DNA from: Saccharopolyspora gloriosae
Lineage (GTDB): Bacteria; Actinomycetota; Actinomycetes; Mycobacteriales; Pseudonocardiaceae
Direction: 5' to 3'
NCBI RefSeq assembly: GCF_022828475.1
Contig: NZ_CP059557.1
Span: forward strand, 558,001 to 622,000
Length of the DNA: 64,000 nucleotides
In this document: piece by piece, positions 54,062-62,574 of the stretch
Layout of the letters: each line of letters starts with the position of its first letter
Numbering within the stretch: position 1 is the first letter of the stretch
Position numbers and translations under genes: made by a program
The notes under the pieces: model-generated
Seen by the model: the letters and a program-made list of their open reading frames with translations, nothing else
What the model was told of the DNA's origin: nothing
The model's database searches: none

Positions 54062-55126
54062 TCAGGGCTGCGGCGTGACCGGCGTGTTCACGGCGGCCGC
54101 GGCGTCGATGACGCCGTGACCGGTGAGCAGGCTGAACTGCCCGGTCTTGTCGCTGCCGGGGGTGTGCGCGGTGTCCATCAGCACCTGCTCCACCTGCTCG
54201 GCGGTACGTCCTTGCGCGGTCAGCAGTGCGGCGGCACCGGCGACCATCGGGGCGGCCATCGAGGTGCCCGCGAGCGCGTCGTAGTCGGACTGGCCGCACG
54301 TCGCCGTGCCCATGCCGCGCGGCACGGTGGAGATCACGTCGTCGGCGCAGACCTTGTCCCCCGCGCCACCGGGCGCGGACACGGCCTTCATGTCCAGCTT
54401 CAGGCCGAAGTTGGAGTAGGAGGCCTTCTTCTCCTCGCGGTCGGTGGCCGCGATGCACAGCGCGCCCTTCTCCCACGAGGGCGTGTCGCACAGCGGCGCG
54501 GTCTCGTTGCCGGCCGAGGCGACGACGGAGACGCCCTTCGAACGGGCGTGCTCGATGGCGTCCTTCGCGTCCGCTTCGATGCCGAGCAGCGTGAGCAGCT
54601 GGGTGCCGGGCTGCGCGCCCAGGCTCAGGTTGATCACGTTGGCGCCGTGGTCGGCTGCGTAGCGGATGCCCGCGCCGATCTCGCTGAACGCGCCGGAACC
54701 GTTCTCCAGCACCTTCACCGGCATGATCTTCGCGTCGGGGGCGACTCCGGCTCCGCCGACGCCGTTGTTCGCGGCGGCCGCCGCGATTCCGGCGACGTGG
54801 GTGCCGTGCACGTCGGTCTCCTGGCCGACTCCGTCGCCGCCGACCCAGTCACCGTTGCCGCACGGTGCGGGAGCGCCGCCGCAGGCGAAGGTCGCGCCGG
54901 GCACGAGCTGGCCCTGGAGGTCGGGGTGGCCGAGGTCGACACCGGTGTCGACGACGGCGATGACCTGGCCGGCGCCGGTGCTGGTCTGCCAGGCCTGTTC
55001 GGCGTGGATCTGATCGAGCCCCCACTGCTGACCGGCAAGGGGATCGTTGGTGGCGGCCGCGGAAGCGGACGGCGTGGCTAATGCCGTCAGGCCGGCGACC
55101 GTGACTGCGAGGGCCCGTAAACGCAT
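54062..55126 (-). CDS. Secreted subtilisin-like serine protease
   Basis: The 354-residue protein has an N-terminal signal peptide (to about residue 24, ASAAA). An S8 peptidase domain follows with Asp60 (VVDTGVD), His108 (VHGTHVAG), oxyanion Asn207 (SAGN) and Ser289 (GTSMAAP). Four or more Cys residues suggest disulfides outside the cell. It lacks a membrane anchor, unlike MycP. The target is not known. It is convergent with the DUF397 genes. Confidence 0.94.
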   Translation of the reverse strand: MRLRALAVTVAGLTALATPSASAAATNDPLAGQQWGLDQIHAEQAWQTSTGAGQVIAVVDTGVDLGHPDLQGQLVPGATFACGGAPAPCGNGDWVGGDGVGQETDVHGTHVAGIAAAAANNGVGGAGVAPDAKIMPVKVLENGSGAFSEIGAGIRYAADHGANVINLSLGAQPGTQLLTLLGIEADAKDAIEHARSKGVSVVASAGNETAPLCDTPSWEKGALCIAATDREEKKASYSNFGLKLDMKAVSAPGGAGDKVCADDVISTVPRGMGTATCGQSDYDALAGTSMAAPMVAGAAALLTAQGRTAEQVEQVLMDTAHTPGSDKTGQFSLLTGHGVIDAAAAVNTPVTPQP

Positions 55127-55441
55127 GGGCTGCTCCTGGGATTCGGCGAAAAGTTCAAGCGATCAACGACAGCCTGACTATCGACGTTTCGTCCCGATAC
55201 ATGACCGAGTCCAGAAGCGGCTGTTCAGTTCAGCGAATTACGGCAAATGGAGCAGTGTTCAGCGGATAAAACGGACCCGATGTCCTCAGAGGACATCGGG
55301 TCCGTTCCCTCCCTTGCCCCATCCGGTTGCCGCGCAAGGAGACCGCACGTCATCGGCCGGGACTGATCGGAACGATAGCCGGGGAGCTCTTCCGGCAGAA
55401 CTAGCCGAGAGGTTCACGATCGGGTGGATTTGCATGATCGT
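55127..55441. other. 315-bp gap between two secreted-protein genes
   Basis: It holds the protease promoter region and the terminator hairpin at 55271-55305 for the gene to the right. The rest shows no gene, although it is relatively AT-rich near 55150-55270. Confidence 0.5.
55271..55305 (-). terminator. Intrinsic terminator of the GH43-like gene
   Basis: ACGGACCCGATGTCC and its complement form a perfect 15-bp stem with a five-base loop. On the minus strand the hairpin runs into TTTTAT, as expected for termination of the gene at 55442-56437. Confidence 0.85.
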
Positions 55442-56437
55442 TCAAGAGGAAATTTCCCGCGACAGCACGGGATTCAGTCCTTCCCAGCGCAGTTCCGCTA
55501 CCCACATCCCGCGATCACCGGGCGGCTCGGGCAGGTCGCCGTGGAACGCGATGAGCCCGTCGTCGTCGAACACGTCCTGGCCGCCCGGATTCGTCACCGA
55601 ACCGCCCAACGCCCGTTTGCTCAGCAGTGCGCCGGGCGCTTTCGTGAAGGGGCCGGTCGGGCTCGACGCGGTCGCGTAGTTGGTGAAGTAATCGCCGCTG
55701 TCGAAGGTGTTCCCGGAGTACAGCAGCACGTATCCCTCCGGCCGGCGCAACAGCGCCGGGGCCTCGACGACTCCGGATTCCTCCGGGCGATCCGCGCTCA
55801 GCAGCGAAATGTCCTGGCCTGCGGGCGTGATGCCGTCGTCGGCGACGGGTCGCATGTGGATGGTCGACGGTCCGCTGCGGGCGCGGGCGCCCCGGGAGTC
55901 CTTGTAGAGCAGGTAGCGGCTGCCGTCATCGTCGATGAAGCTGCCCGGGTCGATCACGTCGCCTTGTCCGGGAGCGCAGATCAGCGGCTCCGGACTGGTC
56001 GGGGTGAACGGGCCTTCCGGTGACTCGGCGACCGCGGCTCCGATGCACTGGCGGCCGGAGTTCGTGTGGTGCGCGGTGTAGTACAGCAGGAACGTGCCGT
56101 CGTCGCGGGCGCTCACGTCCGGTGCCCACACGTTGAGGCTGCCCGTCTCGGACGGCCCGATCCACGGCGGCAGTTGCGGGAGCGCGTCGGCCCGCTGTTG
56201 CCAGGAGCCCGTCGGGTCGGTGCTGGTCGCGAGCTGCACGTTGTATCCGGCGGTGTTCGTCGCGTACGCGTAGTGCGTTCCGTCGTAGGTGAAGACGTCG
56301 GGATCCGGGAAATTCCGGGAGATCACTTGCCTGGCCCCGTCCGCCCGCTCGGTTCGCCCGCTTGCCAGCGCGGTCGGTGACATGAGCAGCAGCAGGATGA
56401 CAGCGGTCAGGCTGATATGTCGGCACTTTCGTGGCAC
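55442..56437 (-). CDS. Secreted glycoside hydrolase family 43-like protein
   Basis: The 331-residue protein has a signal peptide (ISLTAVILLLLMSPTALASG) and a five-bladed beta-propeller of the GH43/62 type. FPDPDVFTYDGTHYAYAT near the start carries the catalytic base Asp, GDVIDPGSFIDDDG near 175 the modulating Asp, and SGVVEAPALL near 225 the catalytic acid Glu. It probably cleaves an arabinose- or xylose-containing polysaccharide; specificity is unknown. The GTG at 56437 follows AAGGAGG. It is a single gene with its own terminator. Confidence 0.87.
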   Translation of the reverse strand: MPRKCRHISLTAVILLLLMSPTALASGRTERADGARQVISRNFPDPDVFTYDGTHYAYATNTAGYNVQLATSTDPTGSWQQRADALPQLPPWIGPSETGSLNVWAPDVSARDDGTFLLYYTAHHTNSGRQCIGAAVAESPEGPFTPTSPEPLICAPGQGDVIDPGSFIDDDGSRYLLYKDSRGARARSGPSTIHMRPVADDGITPAGQDISLLSADRPEESGVVEAPALLRRPEGYVLLYSGNTFDSGDYFTNYATASSPTGPFTKAPGALLSKRALGGSVTNPGGQDVFDDDGLIAFHGDLPEPPGDRGMWVAELRWEGLNPVLSREISS

Positions 56438-56693
56438 GGCCCCTCCTTCGGTGACCGCACCAGTCCAACGGCGCCCCGTGCGCCCCGCTGGGCGCATTCA
56501 CCTCACGAGTGACACTCGATCGGGTCTCCCACCGGGCGATCGTCCAGCTCCGAGGTATCCGAGCGAGGCCAGGTGAATGTCCCTCAGCCCACTCCCGCCG
56601 ATCGAAGGAGGCATTGACCGGCTCCCGCGGAGACCGGCCCGACCGGTCAAATGGGCCGTTGACGTCAGAGGCGGCGTTTCGGTGGGAGTGGGG

Positions 56694-58058
56694 TCATTCA
56701 CTCTGGTCGGCTGGGAGCGGCGCAGGGTGATCATCGGGGTCGCGGCGGTGGAAGAGGGCGTTGAGGGCGAGTGCGGCCAGGCAGCCGGTGCTGATGCCGG
56801 AATCGAGGACCGTGCGCAAGGCATCGGGGGCGTGGGCGTAGAAATCGGGCTGCACCACGGGAATCAGGCCGACGCCCAGCGACGCGGCCACGATCAGCGC
56901 CTGGAACGGATCACCGAGATCCGCGCGGCCGAGCGTGCGGATGCCGCTGGTGGCGACCGACCCGAACAGCACCAGCGCCGCGCCGCCCAGCACCGGCTGC
57001 GGCACCAGCGACACCACCGCGCCCACGACGGGGAACAGTCCGAGCAGCACCAGCACTCCGCCGCCCGCCGCGACCACGTACCGGCTGCGAACCTGAGTGA
57101 GCGCCACCAACCCCACGTTCTGCGCGAACGCGCTGCACGTGAACCCGCCGAACACCGCGCTCAACGCGCTCCCCGCTCCGTCGGCGCGCAGGCCGGCGGC
57201 GATGGTGCGCTCATCGGCGGGCCGGTCCACGATCTCGCCGAGCGCGATCATGTCCGCGGTGCTCTCCATCATCGCCACCAGCATCACCACGCACAGCGAC
57301 AGCGTGGCGCTGAGGCTGAAACTCGGCGCTCCCAACGCGAACGGCACCGGCAAGCTGAAGATCGGCGCCTGCTCGAACGTCGAGGTGTCGACGAAACCGA
57401 ACGGCCACGCGATCACCGTGCCCACGACCAGGCCGACCAGTAGCGCGATGCGATTCCAGAAACCGCGCAGGAAGCGGTTGAACAGGAGCACCAGCACCAA
57501 GGTCACCGCACCCAGCGCGATCCGGCCCGGCGAGGCGTACTCCGGCGCCGACGAATCCTGCCCGGCGACCCACCCGATGCCCACCGGCATCAGCGACAAC
57601 CCGATCAGCGTGATCACGGTGCCGTTCACCACCGGCGGGAAGAACCGCACCAACCGCGAAAAGTACGGCGCCACCAGGAAAGCCAACGCCCCGGCGATGA
57701 GCACCGCGCCGTAGACCACCGACAGCGGGTTCTCCCCGGTGGGCTGCGCGATGATCGCGAGGATCGGCGCCACCGACCCGAACGTGACGCCGTTGACGAA
57801 CGGCAACCGCGCCCCGATCCGCCAGATTCCCAGCGACTGCAACAAAGTCGCCAGCCCGGCGGTGAGCAGGCTCGCCCCGATCAGCAAGGTCAGCTGAACC
57901 CCGGACAACGCCAGCGCCTCGCCGATGATCAGCGGCGGCGCGACGACGCCCGCGTACATCGCGGCCACGTGCTGAACGCCGAACGCCAGCAATTTGCCGG
58001 GGGCGGGAAGTTCGTCCACCGGGTGAACGTCGGTGCCGGCGTGCTTCTTGAAGGCCAT
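56694..58058 (-). CDS. Nucleobase (xanthine/urate) permease
   Basis: The 454-residue protein has about 14 membrane segments of the NAT/NCS2 family. PFVNGVTFGSVAPI, VVNGTVITLIGLSLMP, MLVAMMESTADMIALGE (conserved Glu region) and FGGFTCSAFAQNVGLVALT are diagnostic. The context, next to uricase, argues for urate or xanthine uptake by proton symport. GAGGAG precedes the ATG at 58058. Between uricase and this gene lies a nested inverted repeat that may be an RNA element. Confidence 0.92.
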   Translation of the reverse strand: MAFKKHAGTDVHPVDELPAPGKLLAFGVQHVAAMYAGVVAPPLIIGEALALSGVQLTLLIGASLLTAGLATLLQSLGIWRIGARLPFVNGVTFGSVAPILAIIAQPTGENPLSVVYGAVLIAGALAFLVAPYFSRLVRFFPPVVNGTVITLIGLSLMPVGIGWVAGQDSSAPEYASPGRIALGAVTLVLVLLFNRFLRGFWNRIALLVGLVVGTVIAWPFGFVDTSTFEQAPIFSLPVPFALGAPSFSLSATLSLCVVMLVAMMESTADMIALGEIVDRPADERTIAAGLRADGAGSALSAVFGGFTCSAFAQNVGLVALTQVRSRYVVAAGGGVLVLLGLFPVVGAVVSLVPQPVLGGAALVLFGSVATSGIRTLGRADLGDPFQALIVAASLGVGLIPVVQPDFYAHAPDALRTVLDSGISTGCLAALALNALFHRRDPDDHPAPLPADQSE

Positions 58059-58143
58059 CGAGGACTCCTCGGCCGTGGGAAGGGATTCGGCTGGATTTCT
58101 ACCGGGAGGCGATTGTTCGCGGATTTCGACGTGTTCGGCCCGG

Positions 58144-58208
58144 ATCAATTCTCAGTCGCCGATTATCGACTGTTTTCGGGCAGCGTGAATCGGAGAATGA
58201 GAATTGAT
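58144..58208 (-). promoter_or_regulatory. Nested inverted repeat, candidate structured leader
   Basis: On the minus strand an 11-bp stem (ATCAATTCTCA at 58208-58198 with its complement at 58154-58144) encloses a 6-bp stem CCGATT/AATCGG. Inside that, a short CTG/CAG stem holds a CCCGAAAA loop. It is AT-rich, 36 nt after the uricase stop and 85 nt before the permease start. It could be a regulatory RNA, a protein operator or a processing site. Confidence 0.5.
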
Positions 58209-58244
58209 TTCGGCGGAACGACCTTGTCGAAGTGAGGGGTGGAG

Positions 58245-59135
58245 TCAGAACTCCGGAGTGCTGTACCAGGCCATCGGCGCGGGCTCGACGTCGTCGCGGG
58301 TCACGGTGCCCTCGATCAGGCCGTACGGGCGGTCGGCGGCGAAGAAGACCTCGTTGTCGTTGGTCAATCCGAACGGTTCCAGGTCAACGCGGAAGTGGTG
58401 CTTGTTCGGCAGCGACAACCGCACTTCCGCCACCTGCGGGTGCTCGCGCAGCACCGATTCGCCCATCGCGTACAGCGTCTGCTGCAACGCGTAGCTGTGC
58501 GTCGTCGCGAACGCCTCCAGCAGCGTCGCGCGGATCGAATCGAAACTCGCCGCCCACTCCACGTCGGTGCCGAGGTGGCGCCAGCGCGCCGACACCGCCG
58601 TCGCCAGGATTCGGTCGGAGGCCTCCGGCAACGTCGTGTACTCGTCCTTCGGGAAGCCCCAGAACTCCGAGCCGGTGGACTTCAGCACTACCAGGTCCTT
58701 CAAGCCCGTCACCACGTGCGCGGTGTCGCCGTCGAATGTGACGGCCGCGGTGCGCTTCTCGTCGCTGCCGCGCCGGAACGAGTGGTCGTGGCCGGAGCCG
58801 CCGACCTCGATGCGCTCCCACGCGTGCTCCTCCACGAGGATCCGCGCGCCCCGCACCGGATCCTGGGTGTCGAGGAAGTGCTTTCCCAGCCGCAGCGCGA
58901 AATCCTCGATCTCCCCGATCGGGGCCTGCTTCGCGAAGGCGTAGGCGGTGTTCTTCTGGGTGTCCGTCGGCAGCACGTTCGAGTTGTCGCCGGTGTGGTG
59001 CGTGGCGTCGAACTCGCCGCGCAGCGACGTGCCGATGGTGAGGTCCCGGATGCCGTGCCGGAGGCCGTCGCGCTCCACGGCGACGAGCCGGATCTCTGCC
59101 TTGCCGTACTGGTTCGGTCCCAACACGATGCCCAT
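58245..59135 (-). CDS. Urate oxidase (uricase)
   Basis: The 296-residue cofactor-free enzyme oxidises urate to 5-hydroxyisourate. The signature HTGDNSNVLPTDTQKNTAYA is exact for uricase, including the catalytic Thr. EHAWERIEVGGSGHDHSF and VLKSTGSEFWGFPKDEYTTL are further family blocks, and the ending LPNKHHFRVDLEPFGL is typical. It follows the HIU hydrolase by 7 bp, in the same operon. Confidence 0.97.
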   Translation of the reverse strand: MGIVLGPNQYGKAEIRLVAVERDGLRHGIRDLTIGTSLRGEFDATHHTGDNSNVLPTDTQKNTAYAFAKQAPIGEIEDFALRLGKHFLDTQDPVRGARILVEEHAWERIEVGGSGHDHSFRRGSDEKRTAAVTFDGDTAHVVTGLKDLVVLKSTGSEFWGFPKDEYTTLPEASDRILATAVSARWRHLGTDVEWAASFDSIRATLLEAFATTHSYALQQTLYAMGESVLREHPQVAEVRLSLPNKHHFRVDLEPFGLTNDNEVFFAADRPYGLIEGTVTRDDVEPAPMAWYSTPEF

Positions 59136-59142
59136 CGGGCGA

Positions 59143-59463
59143 TCAGCTCCCTCGGTAAGTGGAGTAGGCGAACGGGCTCAGCAACAGCGGAACGTGGTGG
59201 TGCTGAGCGGGATCGGCGATGCGGAAGGTGATCTGCACCCGCGGGTAGAAGGTGTCGGTGCCCTGCGCGGCGAAGTAGGCGCCGGTGTCGAACGTCAGCC
59301 GGTAGTCGCCCGCCGGGAGCTCGTCCGGGCCGAGGTCTCCGACGCGGCCGTCGGCGTCGGTGACCCCGTCGGCTCGCAGGTCCGCGCCCTCCAGCCGGAC
59401 CGCGATCCCGGCGGCCGGGCGGCCCAGCGCCGCGTCCAGGACGTGCGTCGTGACGGCGCTCAT
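59143..59463 (-). CDS. uraH: 5-hydroxyisourate hydrolase
   Basis: The 106-residue transthyretin-like enzyme hydrolyses 5-hydroxyisourate to OHCU. It starts with TTHVLDAALGRPAAGI and ends with the family hallmark YRGS; the active-site His residues are in THVLD and QHHHVP. It overlaps the preceding uraD stop by ATGA. Confidence 0.96.
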   Translation of the reverse strand: MSAVTTHVLDAALGRPAAGIAVRLEGADLRADGVTDADGRVGDLGPDELPAGDYRLTFDTGAYFAAQGTDTFYPRVQITFRIADPAQHHHVPLLLSPFAYSTYRGS

Positions 59464-59957
59464 TCGATCACCTTCGCCAAGCGCAGCAGCGCGATCTTGC
59501 GCAGCTCATCGGCCACCACGCCCAGTTCGGTGCGCGGATCGTTGTGCATCCGGGAGCGCAGGACCTCCAGCAGCTCCGTCCCGCTCCGGCCGCTCGCGCA
59601 CACCAGGTACACGTGGCCGAACCGGCGTTCGTAGGCGACGTTCTCCGCTTGCAGCGCGGACTTCAGCTCGTCGTCGCCGAAGTCCACACCGGACTGTTCG
59701 GAGCGGGACCAGGTCGACGAGGTGTCGTGGCCTTCGGTGCGCTCGCCGATCCTGGGGTGCGCGGCGAGCGCGGCGTGGATCTCGTCGGATGTGAGTTCGC
59801 GGGCGGACGTGTCGGCGTGGGCGAGCACGTCCTCGGTGGTCGGGTAGGGGCGGGCGTCGGACACCTGCTCCGCCCACCGCGGGACGTCGAGGCAGGCGCG
59901 CAACTCCGGCAGGAGTTCGGCCCTCGGCAGGGCGTTGAACCGCTCAGGTACTGACAT
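59460..59957 (-). CDS. uraD: OHCU decarboxylase
   Basis: The 165-residue protein converts 2-oxo-4-hydroxy-4-carboxy-5-ureidoimidazoline to S-allantoin. The catalytic His is in AALAAHPRIGER, and SEQSGVDFGDDELKSAL and YERRFGHVYLVCASGRS are typical blocks. It is the first gene of the uraD - uraH - uricase - permease set. The structured repeat copy D lies upstream, between it and the HTH regulator. Confidence 0.95.
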   Translation of the reverse strand: MSVPERFNALPRAELLPELRACLDVPRWAEQVSDARPYPTTEDVLAHADTSARELTSDEIHAALAAHPRIGERTEGHDTSSTWSRSEQSGVDFGDDELKSALQAENVAYERRFGHVYLVCASGRSGTELLEVLRSRMHNDPRTELGVVADELRKIALLRLAKVIE

Positions 59958-60048
59958 GGTGTTCCCATCGCGCTCGGATGAGACGAAAAGCTACGACCAG
60001 CACCCCAGGGTGTCAACACTTTGTTGAAGTTGCAGGTCGGGAAGGCCC

Positions 60049-60218
60049 TGTTTTGTCGGCGGTGGAGCCGTTGAGCAGTGACCGGCTAGAGCAAGATGAC
60101 CACCGGCGGGTTCTCGGCGGCCCCGCGCGAGGACGGTGATTTCGCTGTGCGGCAGACATGAGAAATCGCGCTCACACCGGCGAGGGGCAGCGAGAGAGCC
60201 GCTGAGGTTCCGCTGAAC
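60049..60218 (-). repeat. Structured intergenic repeat, copy D
   Basis: This copy is in the same orientation as copy B, with GCAGACATGAGAAATCG in its centre. Its flanks CCGGCGGGTTCTC and AGAGCCGCTGAGG match copies B and C. It separates the regulator and uraD genes and could end transcription of the former. Confidence 0.7.
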
Positions 60219-60246
60219 GACTACGCGGATCACGCTGTGAAGATCG

Positions 60247-60663
60247 TCATTCGCGGTTCAGGTAGTTGTAGACGGTGAACCGGCTGACCCCGAGCGCTTT
60301 CGCGACCGCCTCCACCGACTTGCGCAACGTGAACGCGCCGCGCTCCTCCAGCAGCCGCACCGCGCGCTGCTTGTCCGCACGCGGCAGATCCGGCAGCGCC
60401 GCGCCCAGCTCCGCCTCCACATCCGCGATCAACCGGTCCAGCGCGCTGGTCAACTCCGCGCCCGGCAGGCGGACGGCGACGGCGGGCTCGCCCTCCCAGT
60501 ACAGCAGCACGTCGTTCGGTTCCCGCTCCTCAGCGGGAACCGCCGTGGCGCCGAGCTGCGCCAGCAACGGCGCGATCGCGGAAGCGAGCGGATGCACACC
60601 GGACAGCCTAAGGAGTTGTACGCCGGTGAGTCGCGCGGCGGTGCCGGTTGCCGGGCCGGTCAC
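60247..60663 (-). CDS. HTH regulator (YheO-like DNA-binding end)
   Basis: This 138-residue protein has a variable N-terminal part and a C-terminal helix-turn-helix: KQRAVRLLEERGAFTLRKSV followed by EAVAKALGVSRFTVYNYLN. The last part matches the HTH of YheO/DauR-type regulators. The PAS-like sensor typical of that family is short or missing. A GTG start at 60663 is uncertain. Its location beside the urate genes makes it a likely local regulator. Confidence 0.75.
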   Translation of the reverse strand: MTGPATGTAARLTGVQLLRLSGVHPLASAIAPLLAQLGATAVPAEEREPNDVLLYWEGEPAVAVRLPGAELTSALDRLIADVEAELGAALPDLPRADKQRAVRLLEERGAFTLRKSVEAVAKALGVSRFTVYNYLNRE

Positions 60664-60700
60664 GGCTCATCGGCCGCAACGTCGGCAAGGCGAAGGGAAA

Positions 60701-60958
60701 TCAGGGTTCGTCGAGGGTGATCTGGAGCGTGATCCGGTGGGCGCCCGAGGACAGCGCCGAATCGAGCACACCGGAGATCGCGGGCAGCACCGTGTCGCGG
60801 GCACCCGTGACCGACGTGCCCAGCGGGCCGAAATCCGGCTCCAGCCCGGCCTCGCGCAACCGGTCCCGCGCGGCCAGCGCGTGCTCCGGCGGCTCACCCT
60901 CACCGTGGAACGGTTCGGTGGTGAACTCGGCCGTGACCTGCGGATCGGTCGGGTGCAT
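60701..60958 (-). CDS. Thiamine-binding (MTH1187/DUF77 family) protein
   Basis: The 85-residue protein fits the MTH1187/YkoF-like ferredoxin fold: VTAEFTTEPF at the start, AARDRLREAGLEPDFGPLGT in the middle, and SGAHRITLQITLDEP at the end. Members bind thiamine-like ligands. GGAGG lies 4 nt before the ATG at 60958. It is 37 bp upstream of the HTH gene on the same strand, so the two may be co-transcribed. Confidence 0.8.
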   Translation of the reverse strand: MHPTDPQVTAEFTTEPFHGEGEPPEHALAARDRLREAGLEPDFGPLGTSVTGARDTVLPAISGVLDSALSSGAHRITLQITLDEP

Positions 60959-61145
60959 GGGGCCTCCGAAGGGAGCGGGTGCCGGTGCGGTCACTGTACG
61001 GCCCGGAAAACTCCCGCCTCCCGTCGCCGGAATCGGCCGCCCGCCGGGACATCTCAGTCCGCTGAACGCGACCGGGTGGGGTTCCGCTGATCGGGCGAGT
61101 CGGGTGGAATGTGCGGGTAACCACCGTGAGCCGAGGGAGAGCACT

Positions 61146-62258
61146 GTGCCCGGTCCAGTCCTGATCGCGCCGGACAAGTTCAAGGGGTCGCTGACCGCCC
61201 CCGATGTCGCGAGCGCGCTCGCCGCAGGACTGCCCGGAGTAGAGGTGCGACTCGCGCCCATCGCCGACGGCGGCGACGGCACCGTGGAAGCGGCGATCGC
61301 GGCCGGTTACCGCCGCATGCAGGCGCGGGTCACCGGACCGGTGGGAGCGCCGCTCGCCGCCGAGTTCGCGCTGCGGGACGACACGGCCGTCGTCGAACTC
61401 GCCTCCGCCTCCGGGCTGGCGCTGCTGCCGACGCGGGAGCTCGCGCCGATGACCGCCTCCAGCTTCGGAACCGGGGAACTCATCCGGGCCGCGCTCGACG
61501 CCGGAGCTCGCACCATCGTGCTCGGCGTCGGAGGAAGCGCCTGCACCGACGGCGGCGCAGGCATGGTCGCGGCGCTCGGTGCCCGGCTGCTCGCCGATGC
61601 CAGGCGGCCGTTGCCGCCGGGCGGCGGGGGACTCGTCGAACTCGCCGACGTCGACCTCTCCGGGCTCGATCCGCGGCTGGCCGAAGCCGACATCGTCCTC
61701 GCGTCCGATGTGGACAATCCGCTGCTCGGGGAGCACGGCGCCGCGCACGTGTACGGACCGCAGAAGGGCGCCGACCCCACGCAGGTCCGGTTGCTCGACG
61801 CCGCACTGCGCAGCTGGTCCGGTGCCGTGACCCGCGCTGGTGGGCGGGACGCCGCAGGCGAACCGGGCGCGGGCGCGGCGGGCGGCGTCGGCTACGCGGC
61901 GCTCGCGGTGCTCGGCGCGCGGCAACGTCCCGGCGCGGACCTGGTGCTCGAACTCGTCGGCTTCGACGCGGCACTGCCCGGCTCCGCACTGGTGATCACC
62001 GGTGAAGGTTCCGTGGACGAGCAGACGCTGCACGGCAAAGGCCCCTCCGTCGTCGCCGGACGGGCCGCGGCTGCAGGCATCCCGGTCATCGCCGTCGCCG
62101 GACGCTGCACCCTCACACCGGAACGGTTGCGGGAAGCGGGATTCGCCGACGTCTACGCCCTCAGCGATGTCGAACCCGACCCGCAGCGCTGCATCCGTGA
62201 AGCCGCTGCGCTGCTGCCCGTTCTCGCCGAACATGTGGCGTCGAAGTGGCTCAGCTGA
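61146..62258 (+). CDS. Glycerate kinase (GlxK type I)
   Basis: The 370-residue protein has LIAPDKFKGSLTAPDVA, IADGGDGTVEA, GVGGSACTDGGAGM, and VYGPQKGADPTQV, all characteristic of the bacterial glycerate kinase family. It phosphorylates D-glycerate with ATP, and in allantoin-using bacteria it completes the route from glyoxylate to 3- or 2-phosphoglycerate. GGGAGAG precedes the GTG at 61146. Position beside the urate operon supports this role, although Gcl and tartronate semialdehyde reductase are not in the window. Confidence 0.93.
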   Translation: MPGPVLIAPDKFKGSLTAPDVASALAAGLPGVEVRLAPIADGGDGTVEAAIAAGYRRMQARVTGPVGAPLAAEFALRDDTAVVELASASGLALLPTRELAPMTASSFGTGELIRAALDAGARTIVLGVGGSACTDGGAGMVAALGARLLADARRPLPPGGGGLVELADVDLSGLDPRLAEADIVLASDVDNPLLGEHGAAHVYGPQKGADPTQVRLLDAALRSWSGAVTRAGGRDAAGEPGAGAAGGVGYAALAVLGARQRPGADLVLELVGFDAALPGSALVITGEGSVDEQTLHGKGPSVVAGRAAAAGIPVIAVAGRCTLTPERLREAGFADVYALSDVEPDPQRCIREAAALLPVLAEHVASKWLS

Positions 62259-62574
62259 CGGTTCAAGGCTCTCTGGGCGGCCTGCGCAGAGGCCGGGAGG
62301 GGAGCGGCTTCTGGCTGCCTTCTGGGCGGTGCGGTCGCGACTTCTCATCGCGAACTCCTGTGGGCGACGTGTTCTGCTCTGATCGGCGAGCGGTGTGGAG
62401 TGAACGGACCGTTCGTCCAATCCCGTTGGGCGAACGGTCCGTTCACTCGGTTCTGTTGGGCGAACGGTCCGTTCACTCGCTCCGCTCGTGCACCCGATCG
62501 GATCGGGCACAGGATGTCGGGTGCCGTGGGGCGGTGTCTTCCTAGCGTGGTGGGCACAACGGAAGGAGACCCCG
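62259..62574. repeat. 316-bp gap with palindrome and a decayed repeat
   Basis: GGCCTGCGCAGAGGCC near 62279 resembles the start of the structured repeat, as a decayed remnant. The palindrome follows at 62399-62447, and a lone third arm at 62457-62478. TAGCGT at 62543-62548 may be a -10 box for the AraC gene. Confidence 0.55.
62399..62447. repeat. Best-preserved palindrome of the family
   Basis: Two 22-nt arms (62399-62420 and 62426-62447) differ at one position and enclose the loop TCCCG, giving the clearest example of the GTGAACGGACCGTTCG stem-loop. Confidence 0.85.

Noticed and set aside
54062-55126. Second mycosin
   Set aside because: It lacks the C-terminal membrane helix and the mycosin N-terminal extension, and is not near ESX genes.
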